From NCBI GenBank assembly GCA_003988855.1, contig QYAI01000071.1, positions 170,088 to 234,087 on the forward strand: a stretch of DNA of 64,000 bases. The letters are read 5' to 3'. Made by a program: the position numbers and the translations under genes. This DNA is from Arachnopeziza araneosa (lineage: Eukaryota; Ascomycota; Leotiomycetes; Helotiales; Arachnopezizaceae). Below, piece by piece: positions 1 through 10,316 of the stretch (its first letter is position 1; each line of letters opens with the position of its first letter). The notes under the pieces are model-generated. The model did no database searches, was not told where the DNA came from, and worked only from the letters and a program-made list of their open reading frames with translations.

Positions 1-6
1 GAGGAG

Positions 7-32
7 AGCTACGGGCATTCCTTCCCGTAGCT
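7..32. repeat. Short perfect inverted repeat (hairpin)
   Basis: Two 9-base arms, AGCTACGGG at 7-15 and its exact reverse complement at 24-32, are separated by an 8-base loop. The transcript could fold into a small stem-loop. No gene is visible beside it within the window, so its role is unknown; it may be the 3' end of a gene to the left or chance. Confidence 0.4.
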
Positions 33-476
33 TTAGCGCAATATTGTAAGATAGAAAGGGAATATCTTCATCTGGGTGTCATGGTTGTAGATAAGAGGGG
101 ACTGGAGTGGCGGTGATGAGAAGAGAAGTTGTTGCTCGGCTTGTGATGGTTTAGCAATTTGAGCATTTGCCGCGGACGTCATTTTTAGCGTTCCCCGGCT
201 TCGGCAACGGAGCGATGGGGAAGACGAATGCGGGTTGAAATCTCTTCCGCTGACGAACAAATCAATCTTGATTGTTGTACTTCAAAGTATATCGTTGCTT
301 GAACTTCGTGTATTCCAGATTGCGATGCTTGTTTCTGCTAGGCCTGCAGTATGGTTGGAACGGCGCTGTCTTGACGTGACGATCCGACCCTTTCATTCGT
401 TCCTTTTCCCGGTGCTTGCATCTTAGTAGCCTTCACTGTTATCGTCGTGTTGTACTTTTATTTGGAGCCTTTTTCA
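33..476. other. Intergenic, no gene seen
   Basis: The only open frames are short and resemble no protein I know. The stretch is best read as the upstream region and 5' leader of the MT-A70 gene that starts at 477. Confidence 0.5.
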
Positions 477-1619
477 ATGGCCTCATCCATACTATATTCA
501 GACTCGGAATCCAATATCATTTTAATTGACATTCCTCGTTCAATTGAGCTTGTTCAAGGTTTCTCGTCATCTCATTCTCGTCGTCTTCTTTCTTCTCCAC
601 CAATAGAAGAGCCCTTTCCATCATTGGAACCAAAATCTGCAAAAGCAAAAGCAAACCTCTTAATTGAGAATGTCTCATTGGATCATCTATTGACTCAAAA
701 ATTCTTAACCTTTGCGTTGGAAGAGCTGAAGGAACAATACGATGGACCATGGTGTCTCCCAAGAGTCATCAAAGATGTGAAGGAGGATTCAGTAAAGAAG
801 AGAAAGCGCAAGAGAAGTGATAGACAATCCACTTCTGAGGTATTCCACAAGGACTCCAACTCCTCAGGCCCCACTATTGCCGTAGAAAATGAACCTCCAG
901 TCGAGGTATTCTTGTACCAAAACTCAAATACAGAATACGCAACGGCAATCACCTCACAGGGAGACCAGATTCACCTTCCGCCTCGATCATCCGCGTTATC
1001 TGGAACTATTGAATCTACATTTACATCATTCCTCTCGGCCCCAAAGTTCAAAATTATCACTCTCGACCCACCATGGCCCAATCGGTCAGCACGTCGAAAA
1101 GGCTCATACACCATATCTTACAACACGTCTGAAATCGAGAATCTACTCTACAGCTTACCATTTGAACGAGTGTTGGAAAATGATGGATTGATAGCAATTT
1201 GGATCACGAACAAGTCCATCTTCCGAGAGATGGTCCTTTCGGAGGGGGGTTTATTTGATCACTGGGGCGTGACGTTGGTCGAGGAATGGATCTGGTTGAA
1301 AACAACCGTCTCAGGTGTTCCTATCTCGGCGATTGATGGTGTTTGGCGAAAATCGTATGAGCTCTTGCTCATTGGCCGTAGCTCTTCAGAAACCCAGGAT
1401 GTAAAGAAGAGGGTCATTGTGGGAGTGCCGGATCTGCACTCACGGAAACCGAATCTGAAGGAGGTTATGGAGAAGGTGTTCCAATTTGAAGAAGGGAACT
1501 GTCTAGGATTGGAGGTTTTTGCGAGGAATCTGACTGAAGGATGGTGGGCTTGGGGTGACGAATGTTTGAGATTCCAGGGAACAGAGCATTGGACCAATGA
1601 AACGGTCGTGGCTACATGA
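477..1619 (+). CDS. MT-A70 family adenine-N6 methyltransferase, METTL4-like
   Basis: Single-exon gene of 380 residues from the ATG at 477; an in-frame ATG at 447 would add ten residues. The C-terminal half carries the MT-A70 SAM-dependent methyltransferase fold. The catalytic DPPW motif is encoded at about 1065-1076 and is followed by an aromatic-rich segment ending in WITNK. The arrangement of an N-terminal extension, then DPPW, then a WxWxK-like stretch fits the METTL4 branch (N6-methyladenine on U2 snRNA or DNA) better than the METTL3 or METTL14 branches. A basic run of Lys and Arg at about residues 105-115 may be a nuclear localisation signal. The frame is clean. The substrate in fungi cannot be told from the sequence. 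Confidence 0.85.
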   Translation: MASSILYSDSESNIILIDIPRSIELVQGFSSSHSRRLLSSPPIEEPFPSLEPKSAKAKANLLIENVSLDHLLTQKFLTFALEELKEQYDGPWCLPRVIKDVKEDSVKKRKRKRSDRQSTSEVFHKDSNSSGPTIAVENEPPVEVFLYQNSNTEYATAITSQGDQIHLPPRSSALSGTIESTFTSFLSAPKFKIITLDPPWPNRSARRKGSYTISYNTSEIENLLYSLPFERVLENDGLIAIWITNKSIFREMVLSEGGLFDHWGVTLVEEWIWLKTTVSGVPISAIDGVWRKSYELLLIGRSSSETQDVKKRVIVGVPDLHSRKPNLKEVMEKVFQFEEGNCLGLEVFARNLTEGWWAWGDECLRFQGTEHWTNETVVAT

Positions 1620-1770
1620 GAACATGAGGTATGACAGTGATATATATCTTTAGTCTTTCAGGATGTCTATTCTTTCAATATACAATATCATACATCCGCC
1701 ATCTTGATATCAATACATCTCCATGACCCCACACGATGTGTATATCCTGCTTCATATCCATCAATCAGGG

Positions 1771-2480
1771 TCACCTCGACTCTTTCCCTAATTTCACATG
1801 CTGTTCCACTTCAATCTCCTCTCCATCCATCTCCCATTCACTCGCGTTCGGTGTCTGTCTCCAGGCCTCCTCTCCCTTTAACAATGCCATGGCTTGTTCT
1901 TTTATGCTCGCCCTCTCCTTCGTGGGTTCTTTTCTCGCATCTGGTCTCATCCCCTCACTCAACTCGTCGCGTTCCTTTTCCGCAGCATCGTAGGTAGTTT
2001 TATCCCATCTATTCGAAATCAATTAGCAAAATCCCAATTACCTAACCTCTCTCCTTCCAGATGTAAACATACAGCGTGAAATCATTCCCTTTGACCTCAG
2101 GAAACACAAACGGCTTATCCATTTCCACCATCATCCGCTTGATACTCTTTGGCCTGAACCAGCGCCGCGGAGATGGTCTCCTGGCTCCGGGTTTGTCTTG
2201 TTGTATCTTCTGGAGCTGGATATATGAACGTACGCCTAAGGCGTGGAGACCGTACATGTTCCATAGGTAGTCGCGGAGGTCGAGTTTATTGAGGTTGAGG
2301 GGGACGAGGAAGGATGCGAAATATGGAGAGACCTTGGGGGTGTTGAGGAGAGTGAGGGTCAGGTTCGGTCTAAAGGGCAGGTTAGGGATTGAGGATCAGC
2401 CGTGAAGGATTTAAGACGCACAAGAATATCTGCTTGGATCCCATTTTAGGCCCTACGCGGGGAGCCATCTTGGATGCCAT
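1771..2480 (-). CDS. MRP20: Mitochondrial large-subunit ribosomal protein uL23m
   Basis: Three exons, 2480-2422, 2369-2073 and 2008-1771, give 197 residues in consistent phase. The first intron has donor GTGCGT and the second has GTATGT, with branch sites CTAAC and CTAAT. The N-terminus MASKMAPRVGPKMGSKQIFL is typical of fungal uL23m. It is followed by the compact L23 core (NLTLTLLNTPKVSPYFASF, then DLRDYLWNMYGLHALGVRSY) and a charged C-terminal tail with a conserved PDARKEPTKERASI stretch. The protein binds 23S-like rRNA near the exit tunnel of the mitoribosome. It is transcribed divergently from the dienelactone hydrolase gene, and the ATGs are 334 bases apart. Reading straight through the second intron gives an early stop, which supports the splice chosen here. 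Confidence 0.88.
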
Positions 2481-2814
2481 GGTCAGGATGGATCAGTCTC
2501 AGAGTCGAAAATGAAGATGTTGATATTCCTCTCTTTGAAATTCTCGCGCCTAACATTCTTGAAATTATCCGCGCGGCTGTTGATTTTGAGCCACATCCAA
2601 GTCACACCAGCCACACCCAAGTGATTGGTCAGATATGACCAAGCTAGACGTTATGCCGGTAATAATCTGCCCCACCACACCCCGCTGTTGACGACAAGGA
2701 GTTACCTATTCCATTAGCTTCCTCCGACAAATCCTCTACCTTCTTCCTTTGCATCAATTGCTCTTCAATTTACAAGAAAACATCGAATACCAGAGTAAAG
2801 AATTGTAGATCAAC
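2481..2814. promoter_or_regulatory. Shared intergenic promoter region (uL23m / dienelactone hydrolase)
   Basis: A 334-base gap separates two divergent start codons and must hold both promoters and 5' leaders. The part next to the hydrolase is pyrimidine-rich (about 2715-2765), as is common upstream of fungal start sites. No specific operator is recognised. Confidence 0.5.
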
Positions 2815-3737
2815 ATGGCATCGAACCCTCCGTCTACCTGCTGCACGGTTGGTGTCAAGCACGAGTATGTAAACCGGAAGCTCCAAAAGTTATTCCACTT
2901 TCAAGACCATATCGCTAACATGATTTCAGAGGCCAAGCCACTGGGAAAACAATCAAAATCGGCTCAATCGAAGCTTACGGTCAGTTTTTGTTTCCACTTC
3001 TCCGCTTTCAGAATAATACTAACATTGCTAGTCGCTGAGCCCACTGGCAAGACTGTCCATGAGAAAACAGCCCTCCTTTTTCTCCCCGATGTACTCGGCA
3101 TCTGGCAAAACTCTCAATTGATGGCCGATCAGTACGCCGCCAACGGATACTATACTCTGATCCCCGACCTGTTCAATGGCGATGCTTTGACTCTTAATCG
3201 CAAAGCGGGTTTTGATTTCGCGGCTTGGCTTTCGACGGGAACGGGAGGAACCAACCCACATACTACTGAATATGTTGATGTAATCGTGGAGAAGAGTCTT
3301 GCATATTTGAAAGAACAAGGATATACGAAGATTGGAAGCGTGGGTTATTGCTTTGGTGCAAAGTATACAATTCGTTTTATGGCCGAGGGGAAGGGAATTG
3401 CTGTTGGATTCAACGCTCACCCTTCGTAAGTTTTATTACTATTCAAGAGAACTCCCTAACTTTATCTTTTAGGTTTGTAGACGAAGATGAAGTCGCTGCC
3501 ATCGCCGGCCCACTCTCTATCGCAGCAGCTGAGACGGATACCATTTTCCCCGCCGAGAAGAGACACAAGACCGAAGAACTCTTGATCAAAACAAAGCAGC
3601 CTTACCAAATTAATCTGTACAGTGGGGTCTCGCATGGCTTCAGTGTTCGCTGTGACACAAGTAACAAGATCCAGAAGTATGCTAAAGAGGCGGCATTTCT
3701 ACAAGCGGTGCAATGGTTTGATGAGCATTTGTTTTGA
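2815..3737 (+). CDS. Dienelactone hydrolase family protein
   Basis: Four exons, 2815-2864, 2930-2979, 3032-3425 and 3473-3737, give 252 residues. All three introns have GT-AG ends and CTAAC-type branch points. This is an alpha/beta hydrolase of the DLH family. The nucleophile is Cys140 in GSVGYCFGAKY, the acid is Asp187 in AAAETDTIFP, and the base is His219 in YSGVSHGFSVR, so the triad is complete. There is no signal peptide, so it is probably cytosolic. Family members hydrolyse dienelactones in aromatic catabolism, but many fungal paralogues have other carboxylester substrates. The neighbours do not suggest a pathway. Confidence 0.9.
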
Positions 3738-3988
3738 CTATCTAGAGGCCAAACGAAGTTGTAATGGTCGTTGAATCAAAAAACACAACTTGAGAACATG
3801 AGAAGTTTTCAATTCTGATTGACTACCCTTAGATGCAAAAGGAGGCTTATCAAAATACGACTTATATTTGAAACTTCTGATTATTATCTGCCCAGTACTA
3901 TAATCGATGACAGCCTCATCTTGAATAGTTGTCGCTGATCTCCTTGATTTATCTTGTTTCTTATTATTAAAAAGAAAACTTCTGTTTA

Positions 3989-4820
3989 TCATGATTTCTC
4001 CTCGTCATCTCTATTAGCTGCTACTAATAAAAACCTCCAATCCTTGTTGAGCTGTTGAGGAACATCCTCTTCATATATTTGTACGGACACGTGACGTGTG
4101 TCTCCAGGTAGTTGATCCTCTTTGTCGATAGCTGCCTTAACGACAAATTGTTTCAAATTTTTCTGATGTATGAACAAGGCTGTTGATTGTAAATAATCAT
4201 TGGCAAAGTCCTTCACGATAGCTGTTCTAATGGACTGAGTATAATTCAAATAATTCGGCTCGCTGCATTCGTAGACTTCCACTCTCTTCCATAATTCTAT
4301 CAGGTTTTGAAATTCTGCCCGTCATTTCCAATCGGTTGGATCACCTGCTTCGGCCCATCACAGGTGGGGCGTCTAAGCGTACAATAAAGTGTGGTCCATG
4401 CCTGCAATCTTAAAGTAGTATTACGAAAGGCTTTTTCCGCAGGTGCAAGACCAAAAAATAGGTGGATTGTTCCAAGGGTGGCCAGTGTCTTGTTTTCCGT
4501 CTTCAAGCCAAATTGCAATGTCCCTGAAAACTCTTCAAAGCCACCAACGAAGAATGAGCTTGAAATTGGGTTCCAGCACAGAATATTTTTGTTTCCTGTC
4601 GGTGCGATGTTGTGGATGATGACGTCTTCGAGTAGGCTTTTAAACCGAAATCGAAACGAGTCCCTCATTTGGGCAGCCCGTACTTCAGATTGACTTCTAG
4701 TCAAATCTTTCGGGACTTGGAATTTATCAAGCAACTCTTTAGACAAGAGTGCCGTGTATATGTTTAAAGGGGTGAAGGCTCCGGCTATCCGTACTCGAGC
4801 ACGTCGTCATTCGATGCCAT
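3989..4820 (-). pseudogene. Decayed gene of unknown family
   Basis: Two long minus-strand segments (about 4800-4300 and 4299-3989) read as one protein only if the frame shifts near 4295-4300. The sequence then runs NLIELWKRVEVYECSEP without a break. A second shift near 4790 is needed to connect a plausible ATG at 4820 (MASNDDVLEY). No intron with correct phase explains either break. The product would be about 270 residues, soluble, with a FGLAPAEKAF segment in the middle. I do not recognise the family. It could be a relic or an active gene with base-call errors. Confidence 0.4.
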
Positions 4821-4940
4821 GTTGCTGTCGAAGATCCTTGGTAGAAGACTATTGGAAAGTTGTCGTGATGAGACATCGAACCCGCAACAGATAACCTTAG
4901 CAGGTCATAGCGCACAAGCTAACGTCACAGCCCCAAAGCA

Positions 4941-5186
4941 GTGACTTGGCCAGTTCCTATGCACCCTCCACCCAATGATGGCGAGTTGCCCTTGCACCCT
5001 CCACCCGATGATGGTGAGGTGCTGTACCTTCGCGAGACGCTGGCCCTCTACTGGTCCGAGTTTCAAGCGACCTTGAGGAACGATCCACTTTCCTTCTCAA
5101 ACATATTGGCAGCACACTCGATTTCTGCCTATCACCAACATATCCACTTTGTCGCAGCTGACGATCGGACGAATAAGTTGAGATGA
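4941..5186 (+). CDS. Small hypothetical ORF with a duplicated HPPPxDGE motif
   Basis: An 81-codon frame whose N-terminus contains a short tandem duplication: MHPPPNDGELPL then LHPPPDDGEVLY, encoded at about 4960-5025. The rest (ETLALYWSEFQATL and onward) resembles nothing I know. It may be a fragment. It lies upstream of, and divergent from, the decayed gene at 3989-4820. Confidence 0.2.
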   Translation: MTWPVPMHPPPNDGELPLHPPPDDGEVLYLRETLALYWSEFQATLRNDPLSFSNILAAHSISAYHQHIHFVAADDRTNKLR

Positions 5187-6007
5187 GATATGGAGAAGAT
5201 TTCTGCGCGGAGGAGAGCGAAGTTGTACACTTGTAATGATCCTATAGCTGTGCAAATCTTCAACGCTTTACCTATATATATACCACATGAGACATATACT
5301 ATTGTAACCTGATTGCTGCTTTGTATTCGTCACCAAAATTTTATTGTAGCCAATGTCTTCTTCAATTAGGCTTGAGCTTGTTCTTACTTACACCCTCTGC
5401 TTTTTCTCTTGGGCGTCAAAATATTTCTTGAGCTGAGATTAGAAAGATTGAAGGTTTATCCCATTGCTTCGCATCTTGAGTGGTGCGTAGGGCTTTCATA
5501 CTAATTGGTTGACTATATTCGCTTATCGGCCAATAAATGATTAGCTATAATCACTGGCCGTGAAGGCTAGATGCTTGGTGAGTTGGTATGATGAACATCA
5601 CACTGATTGCTTGACTGCATTCAGTCCATGTGATATTCATTTATCAACACGGCTTCAAAAGACTGTACGTCCACCTGAGATTCATTTATCAGCACAGCTT
5701 CAATTAGTAGTATTGTAACGATGCTATTGCAATCCTCGAAACAGTGGGGATTTTTTCTGTCCCACCAAAGTTTGAGTGCATTATACTATACTGTAGCCAA
5801 GTAGGAGCCAGTCTAGTTGAATCAGAATATGTGTAATGCTGATTTGAAAGTTGGGACAATTGCATGAGCCAACTCTCACTAGAATTGCAAAATATTTACA
5901 AGTAGAAACTTTCCACCTTGCTTTCCATCTTTATTCCCTTTATTTCTACCCGCTATCGTATTCAGTTCGGCGCGTGGAAACCGATTATAGCGTTTACCTA
6001 TGCCTCA
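5187..6007. other. Intergenic, AT-rich, with one short imperfect direct repeat
   Basis: No convincing coding frame. Two similar segments built on ATTCATTTATCARCAC followed by GCTTCAA occur at about 5634-5657 and 5682-5704, about 50 bases apart. Otherwise I see nothing beyond the 3' side of the secreted cytochrome gene. Confidence 0.4.
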
Positions 6008-6628
6008 TCACTGTGAGAGAAGGGCAAATCCACTTTGAGTGTTCCGAGCGTTCGTAATATTGATCTCGAAGTGGCCTTTGTTGATGTTATGGTATGGAAT
6101 GCGAGTTGCGCTCGAAATCGCTTGGCTACTCACAGCGAAGCCAAATGGGGTGCTGCCAAAAGCATTGACCGACCCACCCAGCCAAGTGCTACATCCCGTG
6201 CAGAGATAATTGGCTTTCCAGTACGTCGCATTGACTGATGAGGATTTCAAAAGGGTAACTGAACTACCGTTGTACGGGCTAGGTGGATGGTATGCGCTGA
6301 TTCATAAGTCAGTATCTGATTTGGATGACTGATCCGGTTTGCATTGAAATTTAAAGACTTACGTGGCCCAAAATGGAGCAACTGCAAGGTTGGTGCCGTT
6401 CTTGTAAGCGACCAAGAGCGGACTTCTAAGCATGCAAGCACCGAACGCAATAGCAGCATAGGTATTATTGATCGGAGAGACAACAGATACGTAAACATCG
6501 AATGGAGCAGCCGCTGCTTCTTTGATCGCTATATTGTATTGTACATTGCTGGTTGGCTCGAGGTATTGAACCAATTGTTGACCGCGGACGGCAACTGCAA
6601 GTAGGGCGAGAGTATTGAACAGGAGCAT
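6008..6628 (-). CDS. Secreted stand-alone CDH-type cytochrome (DOMON-like) domain protein
   Basis: Two exons, 6628-6363 and 6296-6008 (intron donor GTAAGT), give 184 residues. The N-terminus MLLFNTLALLAVAVRGQQ is a clear signal peptide; an upstream in-frame ATG at 6694 would place a charged extension before it, so 6628 is preferred. The mature part matches the heme-b cytochrome domain of cellobiose dehydrogenase. It has the YNIAIKEAAAAPFDVYVSVV strand, the FGACMLRSPLLVAY segment holding the candidate Met ligand, the NYLCTGCSTW disulfide pair, GSTPFGFAVSS, and a late His in GHFEINITNARN. No flavodehydrogenase or cellulose-binding domain follows. It probably passes electrons outside the cell, for example to lytic polysaccharide monooxygenases, but its partner is unknown. 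Confidence 0.82.
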
Positions 6629-7283
6629 TTTTTTCGAGAGAGGTCGAATCAATGAGAGTTTTCGATCAAAGATGTGTAATTGATAAAAAGACACAAGTTG
6701 TGGAATGATAACAACACAGAAAACTCAGTCGAATCAAAAGGGGAGGGAAATGCTTGAAAAAATAAGGATGGGAATCGAGTCAGTGGAGCTTCTTTATTCC
6801 AATTGATGTCATTTTGTCTTCCCGGCAATGCGGATATTTTCTACATTGTTCGCCGTATTCATGGACTCTTACTGGTCGTTAAAATAACTCTGTTTCAACT
6901 TGATCAAGTTGCCGTCATATTGCTTTGAGGATCAATACTGATTAAAGAATTTCCGAGGTGCGGCAGTTGAAATAAGCTTCTCGTCTACCCCGCTTAATCT
7001 TCAGAATAAATAAGCGGAGTAAGAAGGATTGGTCAATCATAAACAATTAATCAAGAGTGTGGGACCTTGGGTGGCTCTAAGTTGTGTTTTGCACGTCAAT
7101 CGTTTAACATCCTTGTCGAACAATCAACTCCCACTGATTGGACTTGGCCAATGGTAACCAGGGTTTTAGAAATACACTCATCAAATTATTGTCTTGTTAA
7201 AATTGAATGACAAATACAAAAAGCGGATAGTTAAACATTCTTGATAACAGGATAAAATAAGTCTTAGATAAATAGCAGAGGAT
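6629..7283. other. Intergenic, AT-rich
   Basis: Promoter side of the secreted cytochrome gene followed by AT-rich sequence without coding signal. It ends where the LTR-like repeat begins. Confidence 0.4.
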
Positions 7284-7524
7284 TGTAACAGCACAAGGTC
7301 AGGCACGGTTTAGAAGAGGCATATGGGAGTGCGTTCTGGATTGCTTCTGCTTATAGGCTAGCTATGGAGGAAAAGAATAGTATGAGAGAAGAAGGAAGAC
7401 AGAGAAGTCTGGGAAGGAAAGGAGAGCATGTGCCGCCCCTAGTCCGACTCTGGTCCGACCCCTGAATCTAACTCCTTATGACTGATCGTACGCCCCAGGA
7501 CTGATAATACTAAGGGTCTTGTCA
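7284..7524 (+). repeat. LTR-like dispersed repeat, copy 1
   Basis: This segment resembles 62042-62274 on the same strand. Both begin TGTAAC, then share CATATGGGAGT, TAGGCTAGCTA, a purine-rich GGAAAAGAA block, AGAAGTCTG and CCCCTAGTCCGA, and both approach a TGTCA end. Length (about 235-240 bases), TG start and CA end suggest a solo LTR. No target-site duplication is visible at this copy (AGGAT on the left, TCGCA on the right), so the boundaries are uncertain. Confidence 0.55.
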
Positions 7525-7639
7525 TCGCAAGAATAAAAGTAACTGAAATCTTTCTACAATTGCATTAAGCCGTACCTATCTTTTTGGTATCGGTAGAGGG
7601 ACTACTGGATCACATGGGGGGGTGCTATATCAAGCTGTT

Positions 7640-7673
7640 ATCACGTGCATGTGAGATCGGAGAAGCACGTGAT
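7640..7673. promoter_or_regulatory. Inverted pair of CACGTG boxes
   Basis: ATCACGTGC at 7640-7648 and its exact reverse complement GCACGTGAT at 7665-7673 form a 9-base inverted repeat with a 16-base spacer. CACGTG is the core site of bHLH regulators. The pair lies about 440 bases upstream of the deaminase-like gene start, so it may control that gene. This is inference from motif and position only. Confidence 0.35.
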
Positions 7674-8114
7674 TAATAAGGTAGAGGCGCGCTACTTTTG
7701 TTCATACGTTGCAGACTCAAAAGAGCAGTAGTCTTCCAAACTCTCTTTCTCTTTCCCTAGAACTATTTCAAAACATACATTTCTTGCTCTCACATACTTG
7801 ACAATTATCTTCATTCAAACTACATATGACTTGCGCTCTCTAACATCGGCGCTACTCAGCCAGTAACAAATTCCCAGTTTTACTGTAAAACTTCGGTCCA
7901 GGGCCAAATTTTGAGAAGAATTAGACTCCAACTACTTCTGCATTTTAATGCTGAAAGGACCACTGTCAGAAAGTGTAAAGCTCTAATTTGTACTGGCGCA
8001 TAATTTAGCCGTTTTAGGTAAGGCGCATTACAAGGATAGGTCCCAATGTTACTCAATCATCCCCACTTCAAACATTAATAACGCTTCTCGCGCTGCTTCG
8101 ACTATCTCGTCTCA

Positions 8115-10178
8115 ATGACACCGAAAAAGGTTACTCCTCCTCCAGCCGTAGTTACCTGTGCTGAGAACATTGCCTTTCTTCATCTCTTACATTCCATTCC
8201 TGCTCTGCCGACTCGCAATTCGATAGATAATCTTCCGATTTGTCAGAAGGGTTATACGTTATCATTTTTGCAAGAGCGAAGCTTGGTTGGCACTCTTGCA
8301 TATCTTTCAAATCTTAAAGATGGTCCCGATCATATCCCTGCAGTCTGCGTTGAGCAAGGTCGCGATGCGGCATTCCTCAACGTCCTGCTGGCTGTTAATA
8401 AAGCGAGACCAGGCGATGGGAAGGAAGTGCTACAAATCCTTAAAGTAGGCTTTGAGAGAATCTTTGCACTCATATCGCAGGTTTCAGATGGTGAGCACTC
8501 GTTGTTATCACTTCACTACTACTAATCAGATTTAGATCAAGGAGATGATGGTCTAACAGACGAGGATCGGATTTTTGCTGCGATCGTTTCTATGTGCTCC
8601 GTACGCATTCAATGCCGTCTGCGGTTCATTTCCAATAGCAGAAGTACACCAAAGCAGCCCATAAAGGAACTACTCCAAGAGGCTGTGAGTTATATCCGTC
8701 AGCCGGAAAATGAGATAAACCAAGGCGGCAAGCTGCTCCAAACCTCTATATTGTTTGTAAAAAGAGCTAAAGAGGTAATCAAGTTGATCGATGCATGGGT
8801 CAACCACCGCACACCAACACGTCTAGGTAAGCTAGTGGAAGGAGTGCATCACTTATGGCAAGTGGGAGAGCTTCACACCCTGCTTAGCACTATACCAAAT
8901 CGAAATATGGGCCCATCATCGAGGAAGAACCTCTTAAACACTCTTAGTAAAGTTTCAAGGTATCGAGAAGCTGCTAAGTTCCTCTATCATACGGCCAAAA
9001 AGGTTCCTTTAATCCGACGGATGAAGATTGTTCTTGTTGGCTTGCCTGAAAACCTTTTCCAGAAAACACCAATGAATAAATATACTCCGACCCTCCCTTC
9101 CACCATCTCGAGAATCAGCCCGTTACGTGGGAAACGATGGAATATCGGCCAAATATGTCAATTACTAAAAATTAGTGAGGCTGAAGCAGAAAATCAATTT
9201 GTCCAGCGGACGCGAAAAACCTTGAAGGATGCCAAAATACACGCTGAGATCCAACTCCTCTTCTACTGTGAACTCAAGGCATCTAAGCTTCCGCCTCGAG
9301 TTGTGTGTTCGACTAAGGACGCTTGCTTTCTTTGTAATACTTTCATTGCTGTGCACTTAAAAATGCACACTCCACGCTGCCACGGGAAATTATACCCTGG
9401 ATGGCGATTACCTTCCTCTCCAAGGTTCAAGGAAATAGAGCAAAGATTCAACAGTCAACTTGTAAGGATAATAAGAGATAGTCTTACAACGCTTCTTACG
9501 AGACGGCAGAAGACTGTTTATCCGGATCCAAATGAGAGCACACTCCTCACGCTCACTGTCTCAGTGTCGACATTGCGTAGCTTGCGGCCGCATGAAGTTG
9601 TGATTAAGGATGGTGGGGAGATTCCACAGAGTAAACCGCCGACCCTTTTAGAAACAGAAAGAATCATTTCCATTTCATCGAACTCTATGGAGCTCTCCGA
9701 GTTTTCAGAAGCCACTTCAAGTAGTGGATCTGCAGTACGGGTTGGCGATGTACTTATTCAGCCGTCAAATAATATTGCTTCACCAACGGTTCCTTCAGCT
9801 ATATCGAGTTCCGAAGCATTCTCATCAACTATTACGTCTCTCGATAATTACACACTCCATCAAGGCCAGATATTGTCAAAAACCGTCAAAGTAGATCACG
9901 CATCAGTCTTATTCACTGTGGGACCTCTCGAACTTCAAATAGAATATTCGACGGGGCCAAATCTAATGACGTCTGACAATCGTTCAAGCAGTTTTACTTA
10001 TACCATAGAGTGGCTCACATTTGATGAAGCTAAGAGAGTGCTAAAAGATGCGTCTCCAATCTACTTTGCGGAATCACTGGATGGCGAGATGGTACATGTA
10101 GACAATCTGAACTGCTTCTACATTACTGCTCGGAGCTCTGTTCTCAAGATATTTCTTCAGCCGAGAACTGCTAGATAG
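8115..10178 (+). CDS. OTT_1508-like deaminase domain protein
   Basis: Two exons, 8115-8490 and 8536-10178, give 672 residues; the intron is 45 nt with donor GTGAGC and a CTAAT branch. The core carries a zinc-dependent deaminase signature: HAE at residues 361-363 in KIHAEIQLLFYC, and a CxxC pair at 389-392 in STKDACFLCNTFI. After these comes RCHGKLYPGWRLP, which is characteristic of the fungal OTT_1508-like deaminase family. About 350 mostly helical residues precede the domain, and a Ser-rich linker with a beta-rich tail follows. The frame is intact. Members of this superfamily act on bases, nucleotides or nucleic acids, but the substrate of the fungal branch is unknown to me. An inverted CACGTG pair lies upstream. 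Confidence 0.8.
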
Positions 10179-10316
10179 CTTCAGCTCTATAAAAAAACTC
10201 TCACTAGTTCAAAAGTTGCTTGCTTCCAGACTGATTTTACTTTCCCCCCTTGCGCAAACTTTGTTCCCAAATCTCCTTGCTCATACTGGAGACTGCCCTT
10301 GATTTATTTCAGTGTC

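Noticed and set aside
2009..2072. Stop codon in the uL23m frame near 2042 as evidence of a pseudogene
   Set aside because: A GTATGT donor at 2072 and an AG acceptor at 2009 remove it and restore the conserved C-terminal region in phase.
7284..7530. Target-site duplication around the first LTR-like repeat
   Set aside because: AGGAT and TCGCA flank the proposed ends and do not match. Shifting the ends by a few bases gives no duplication either.
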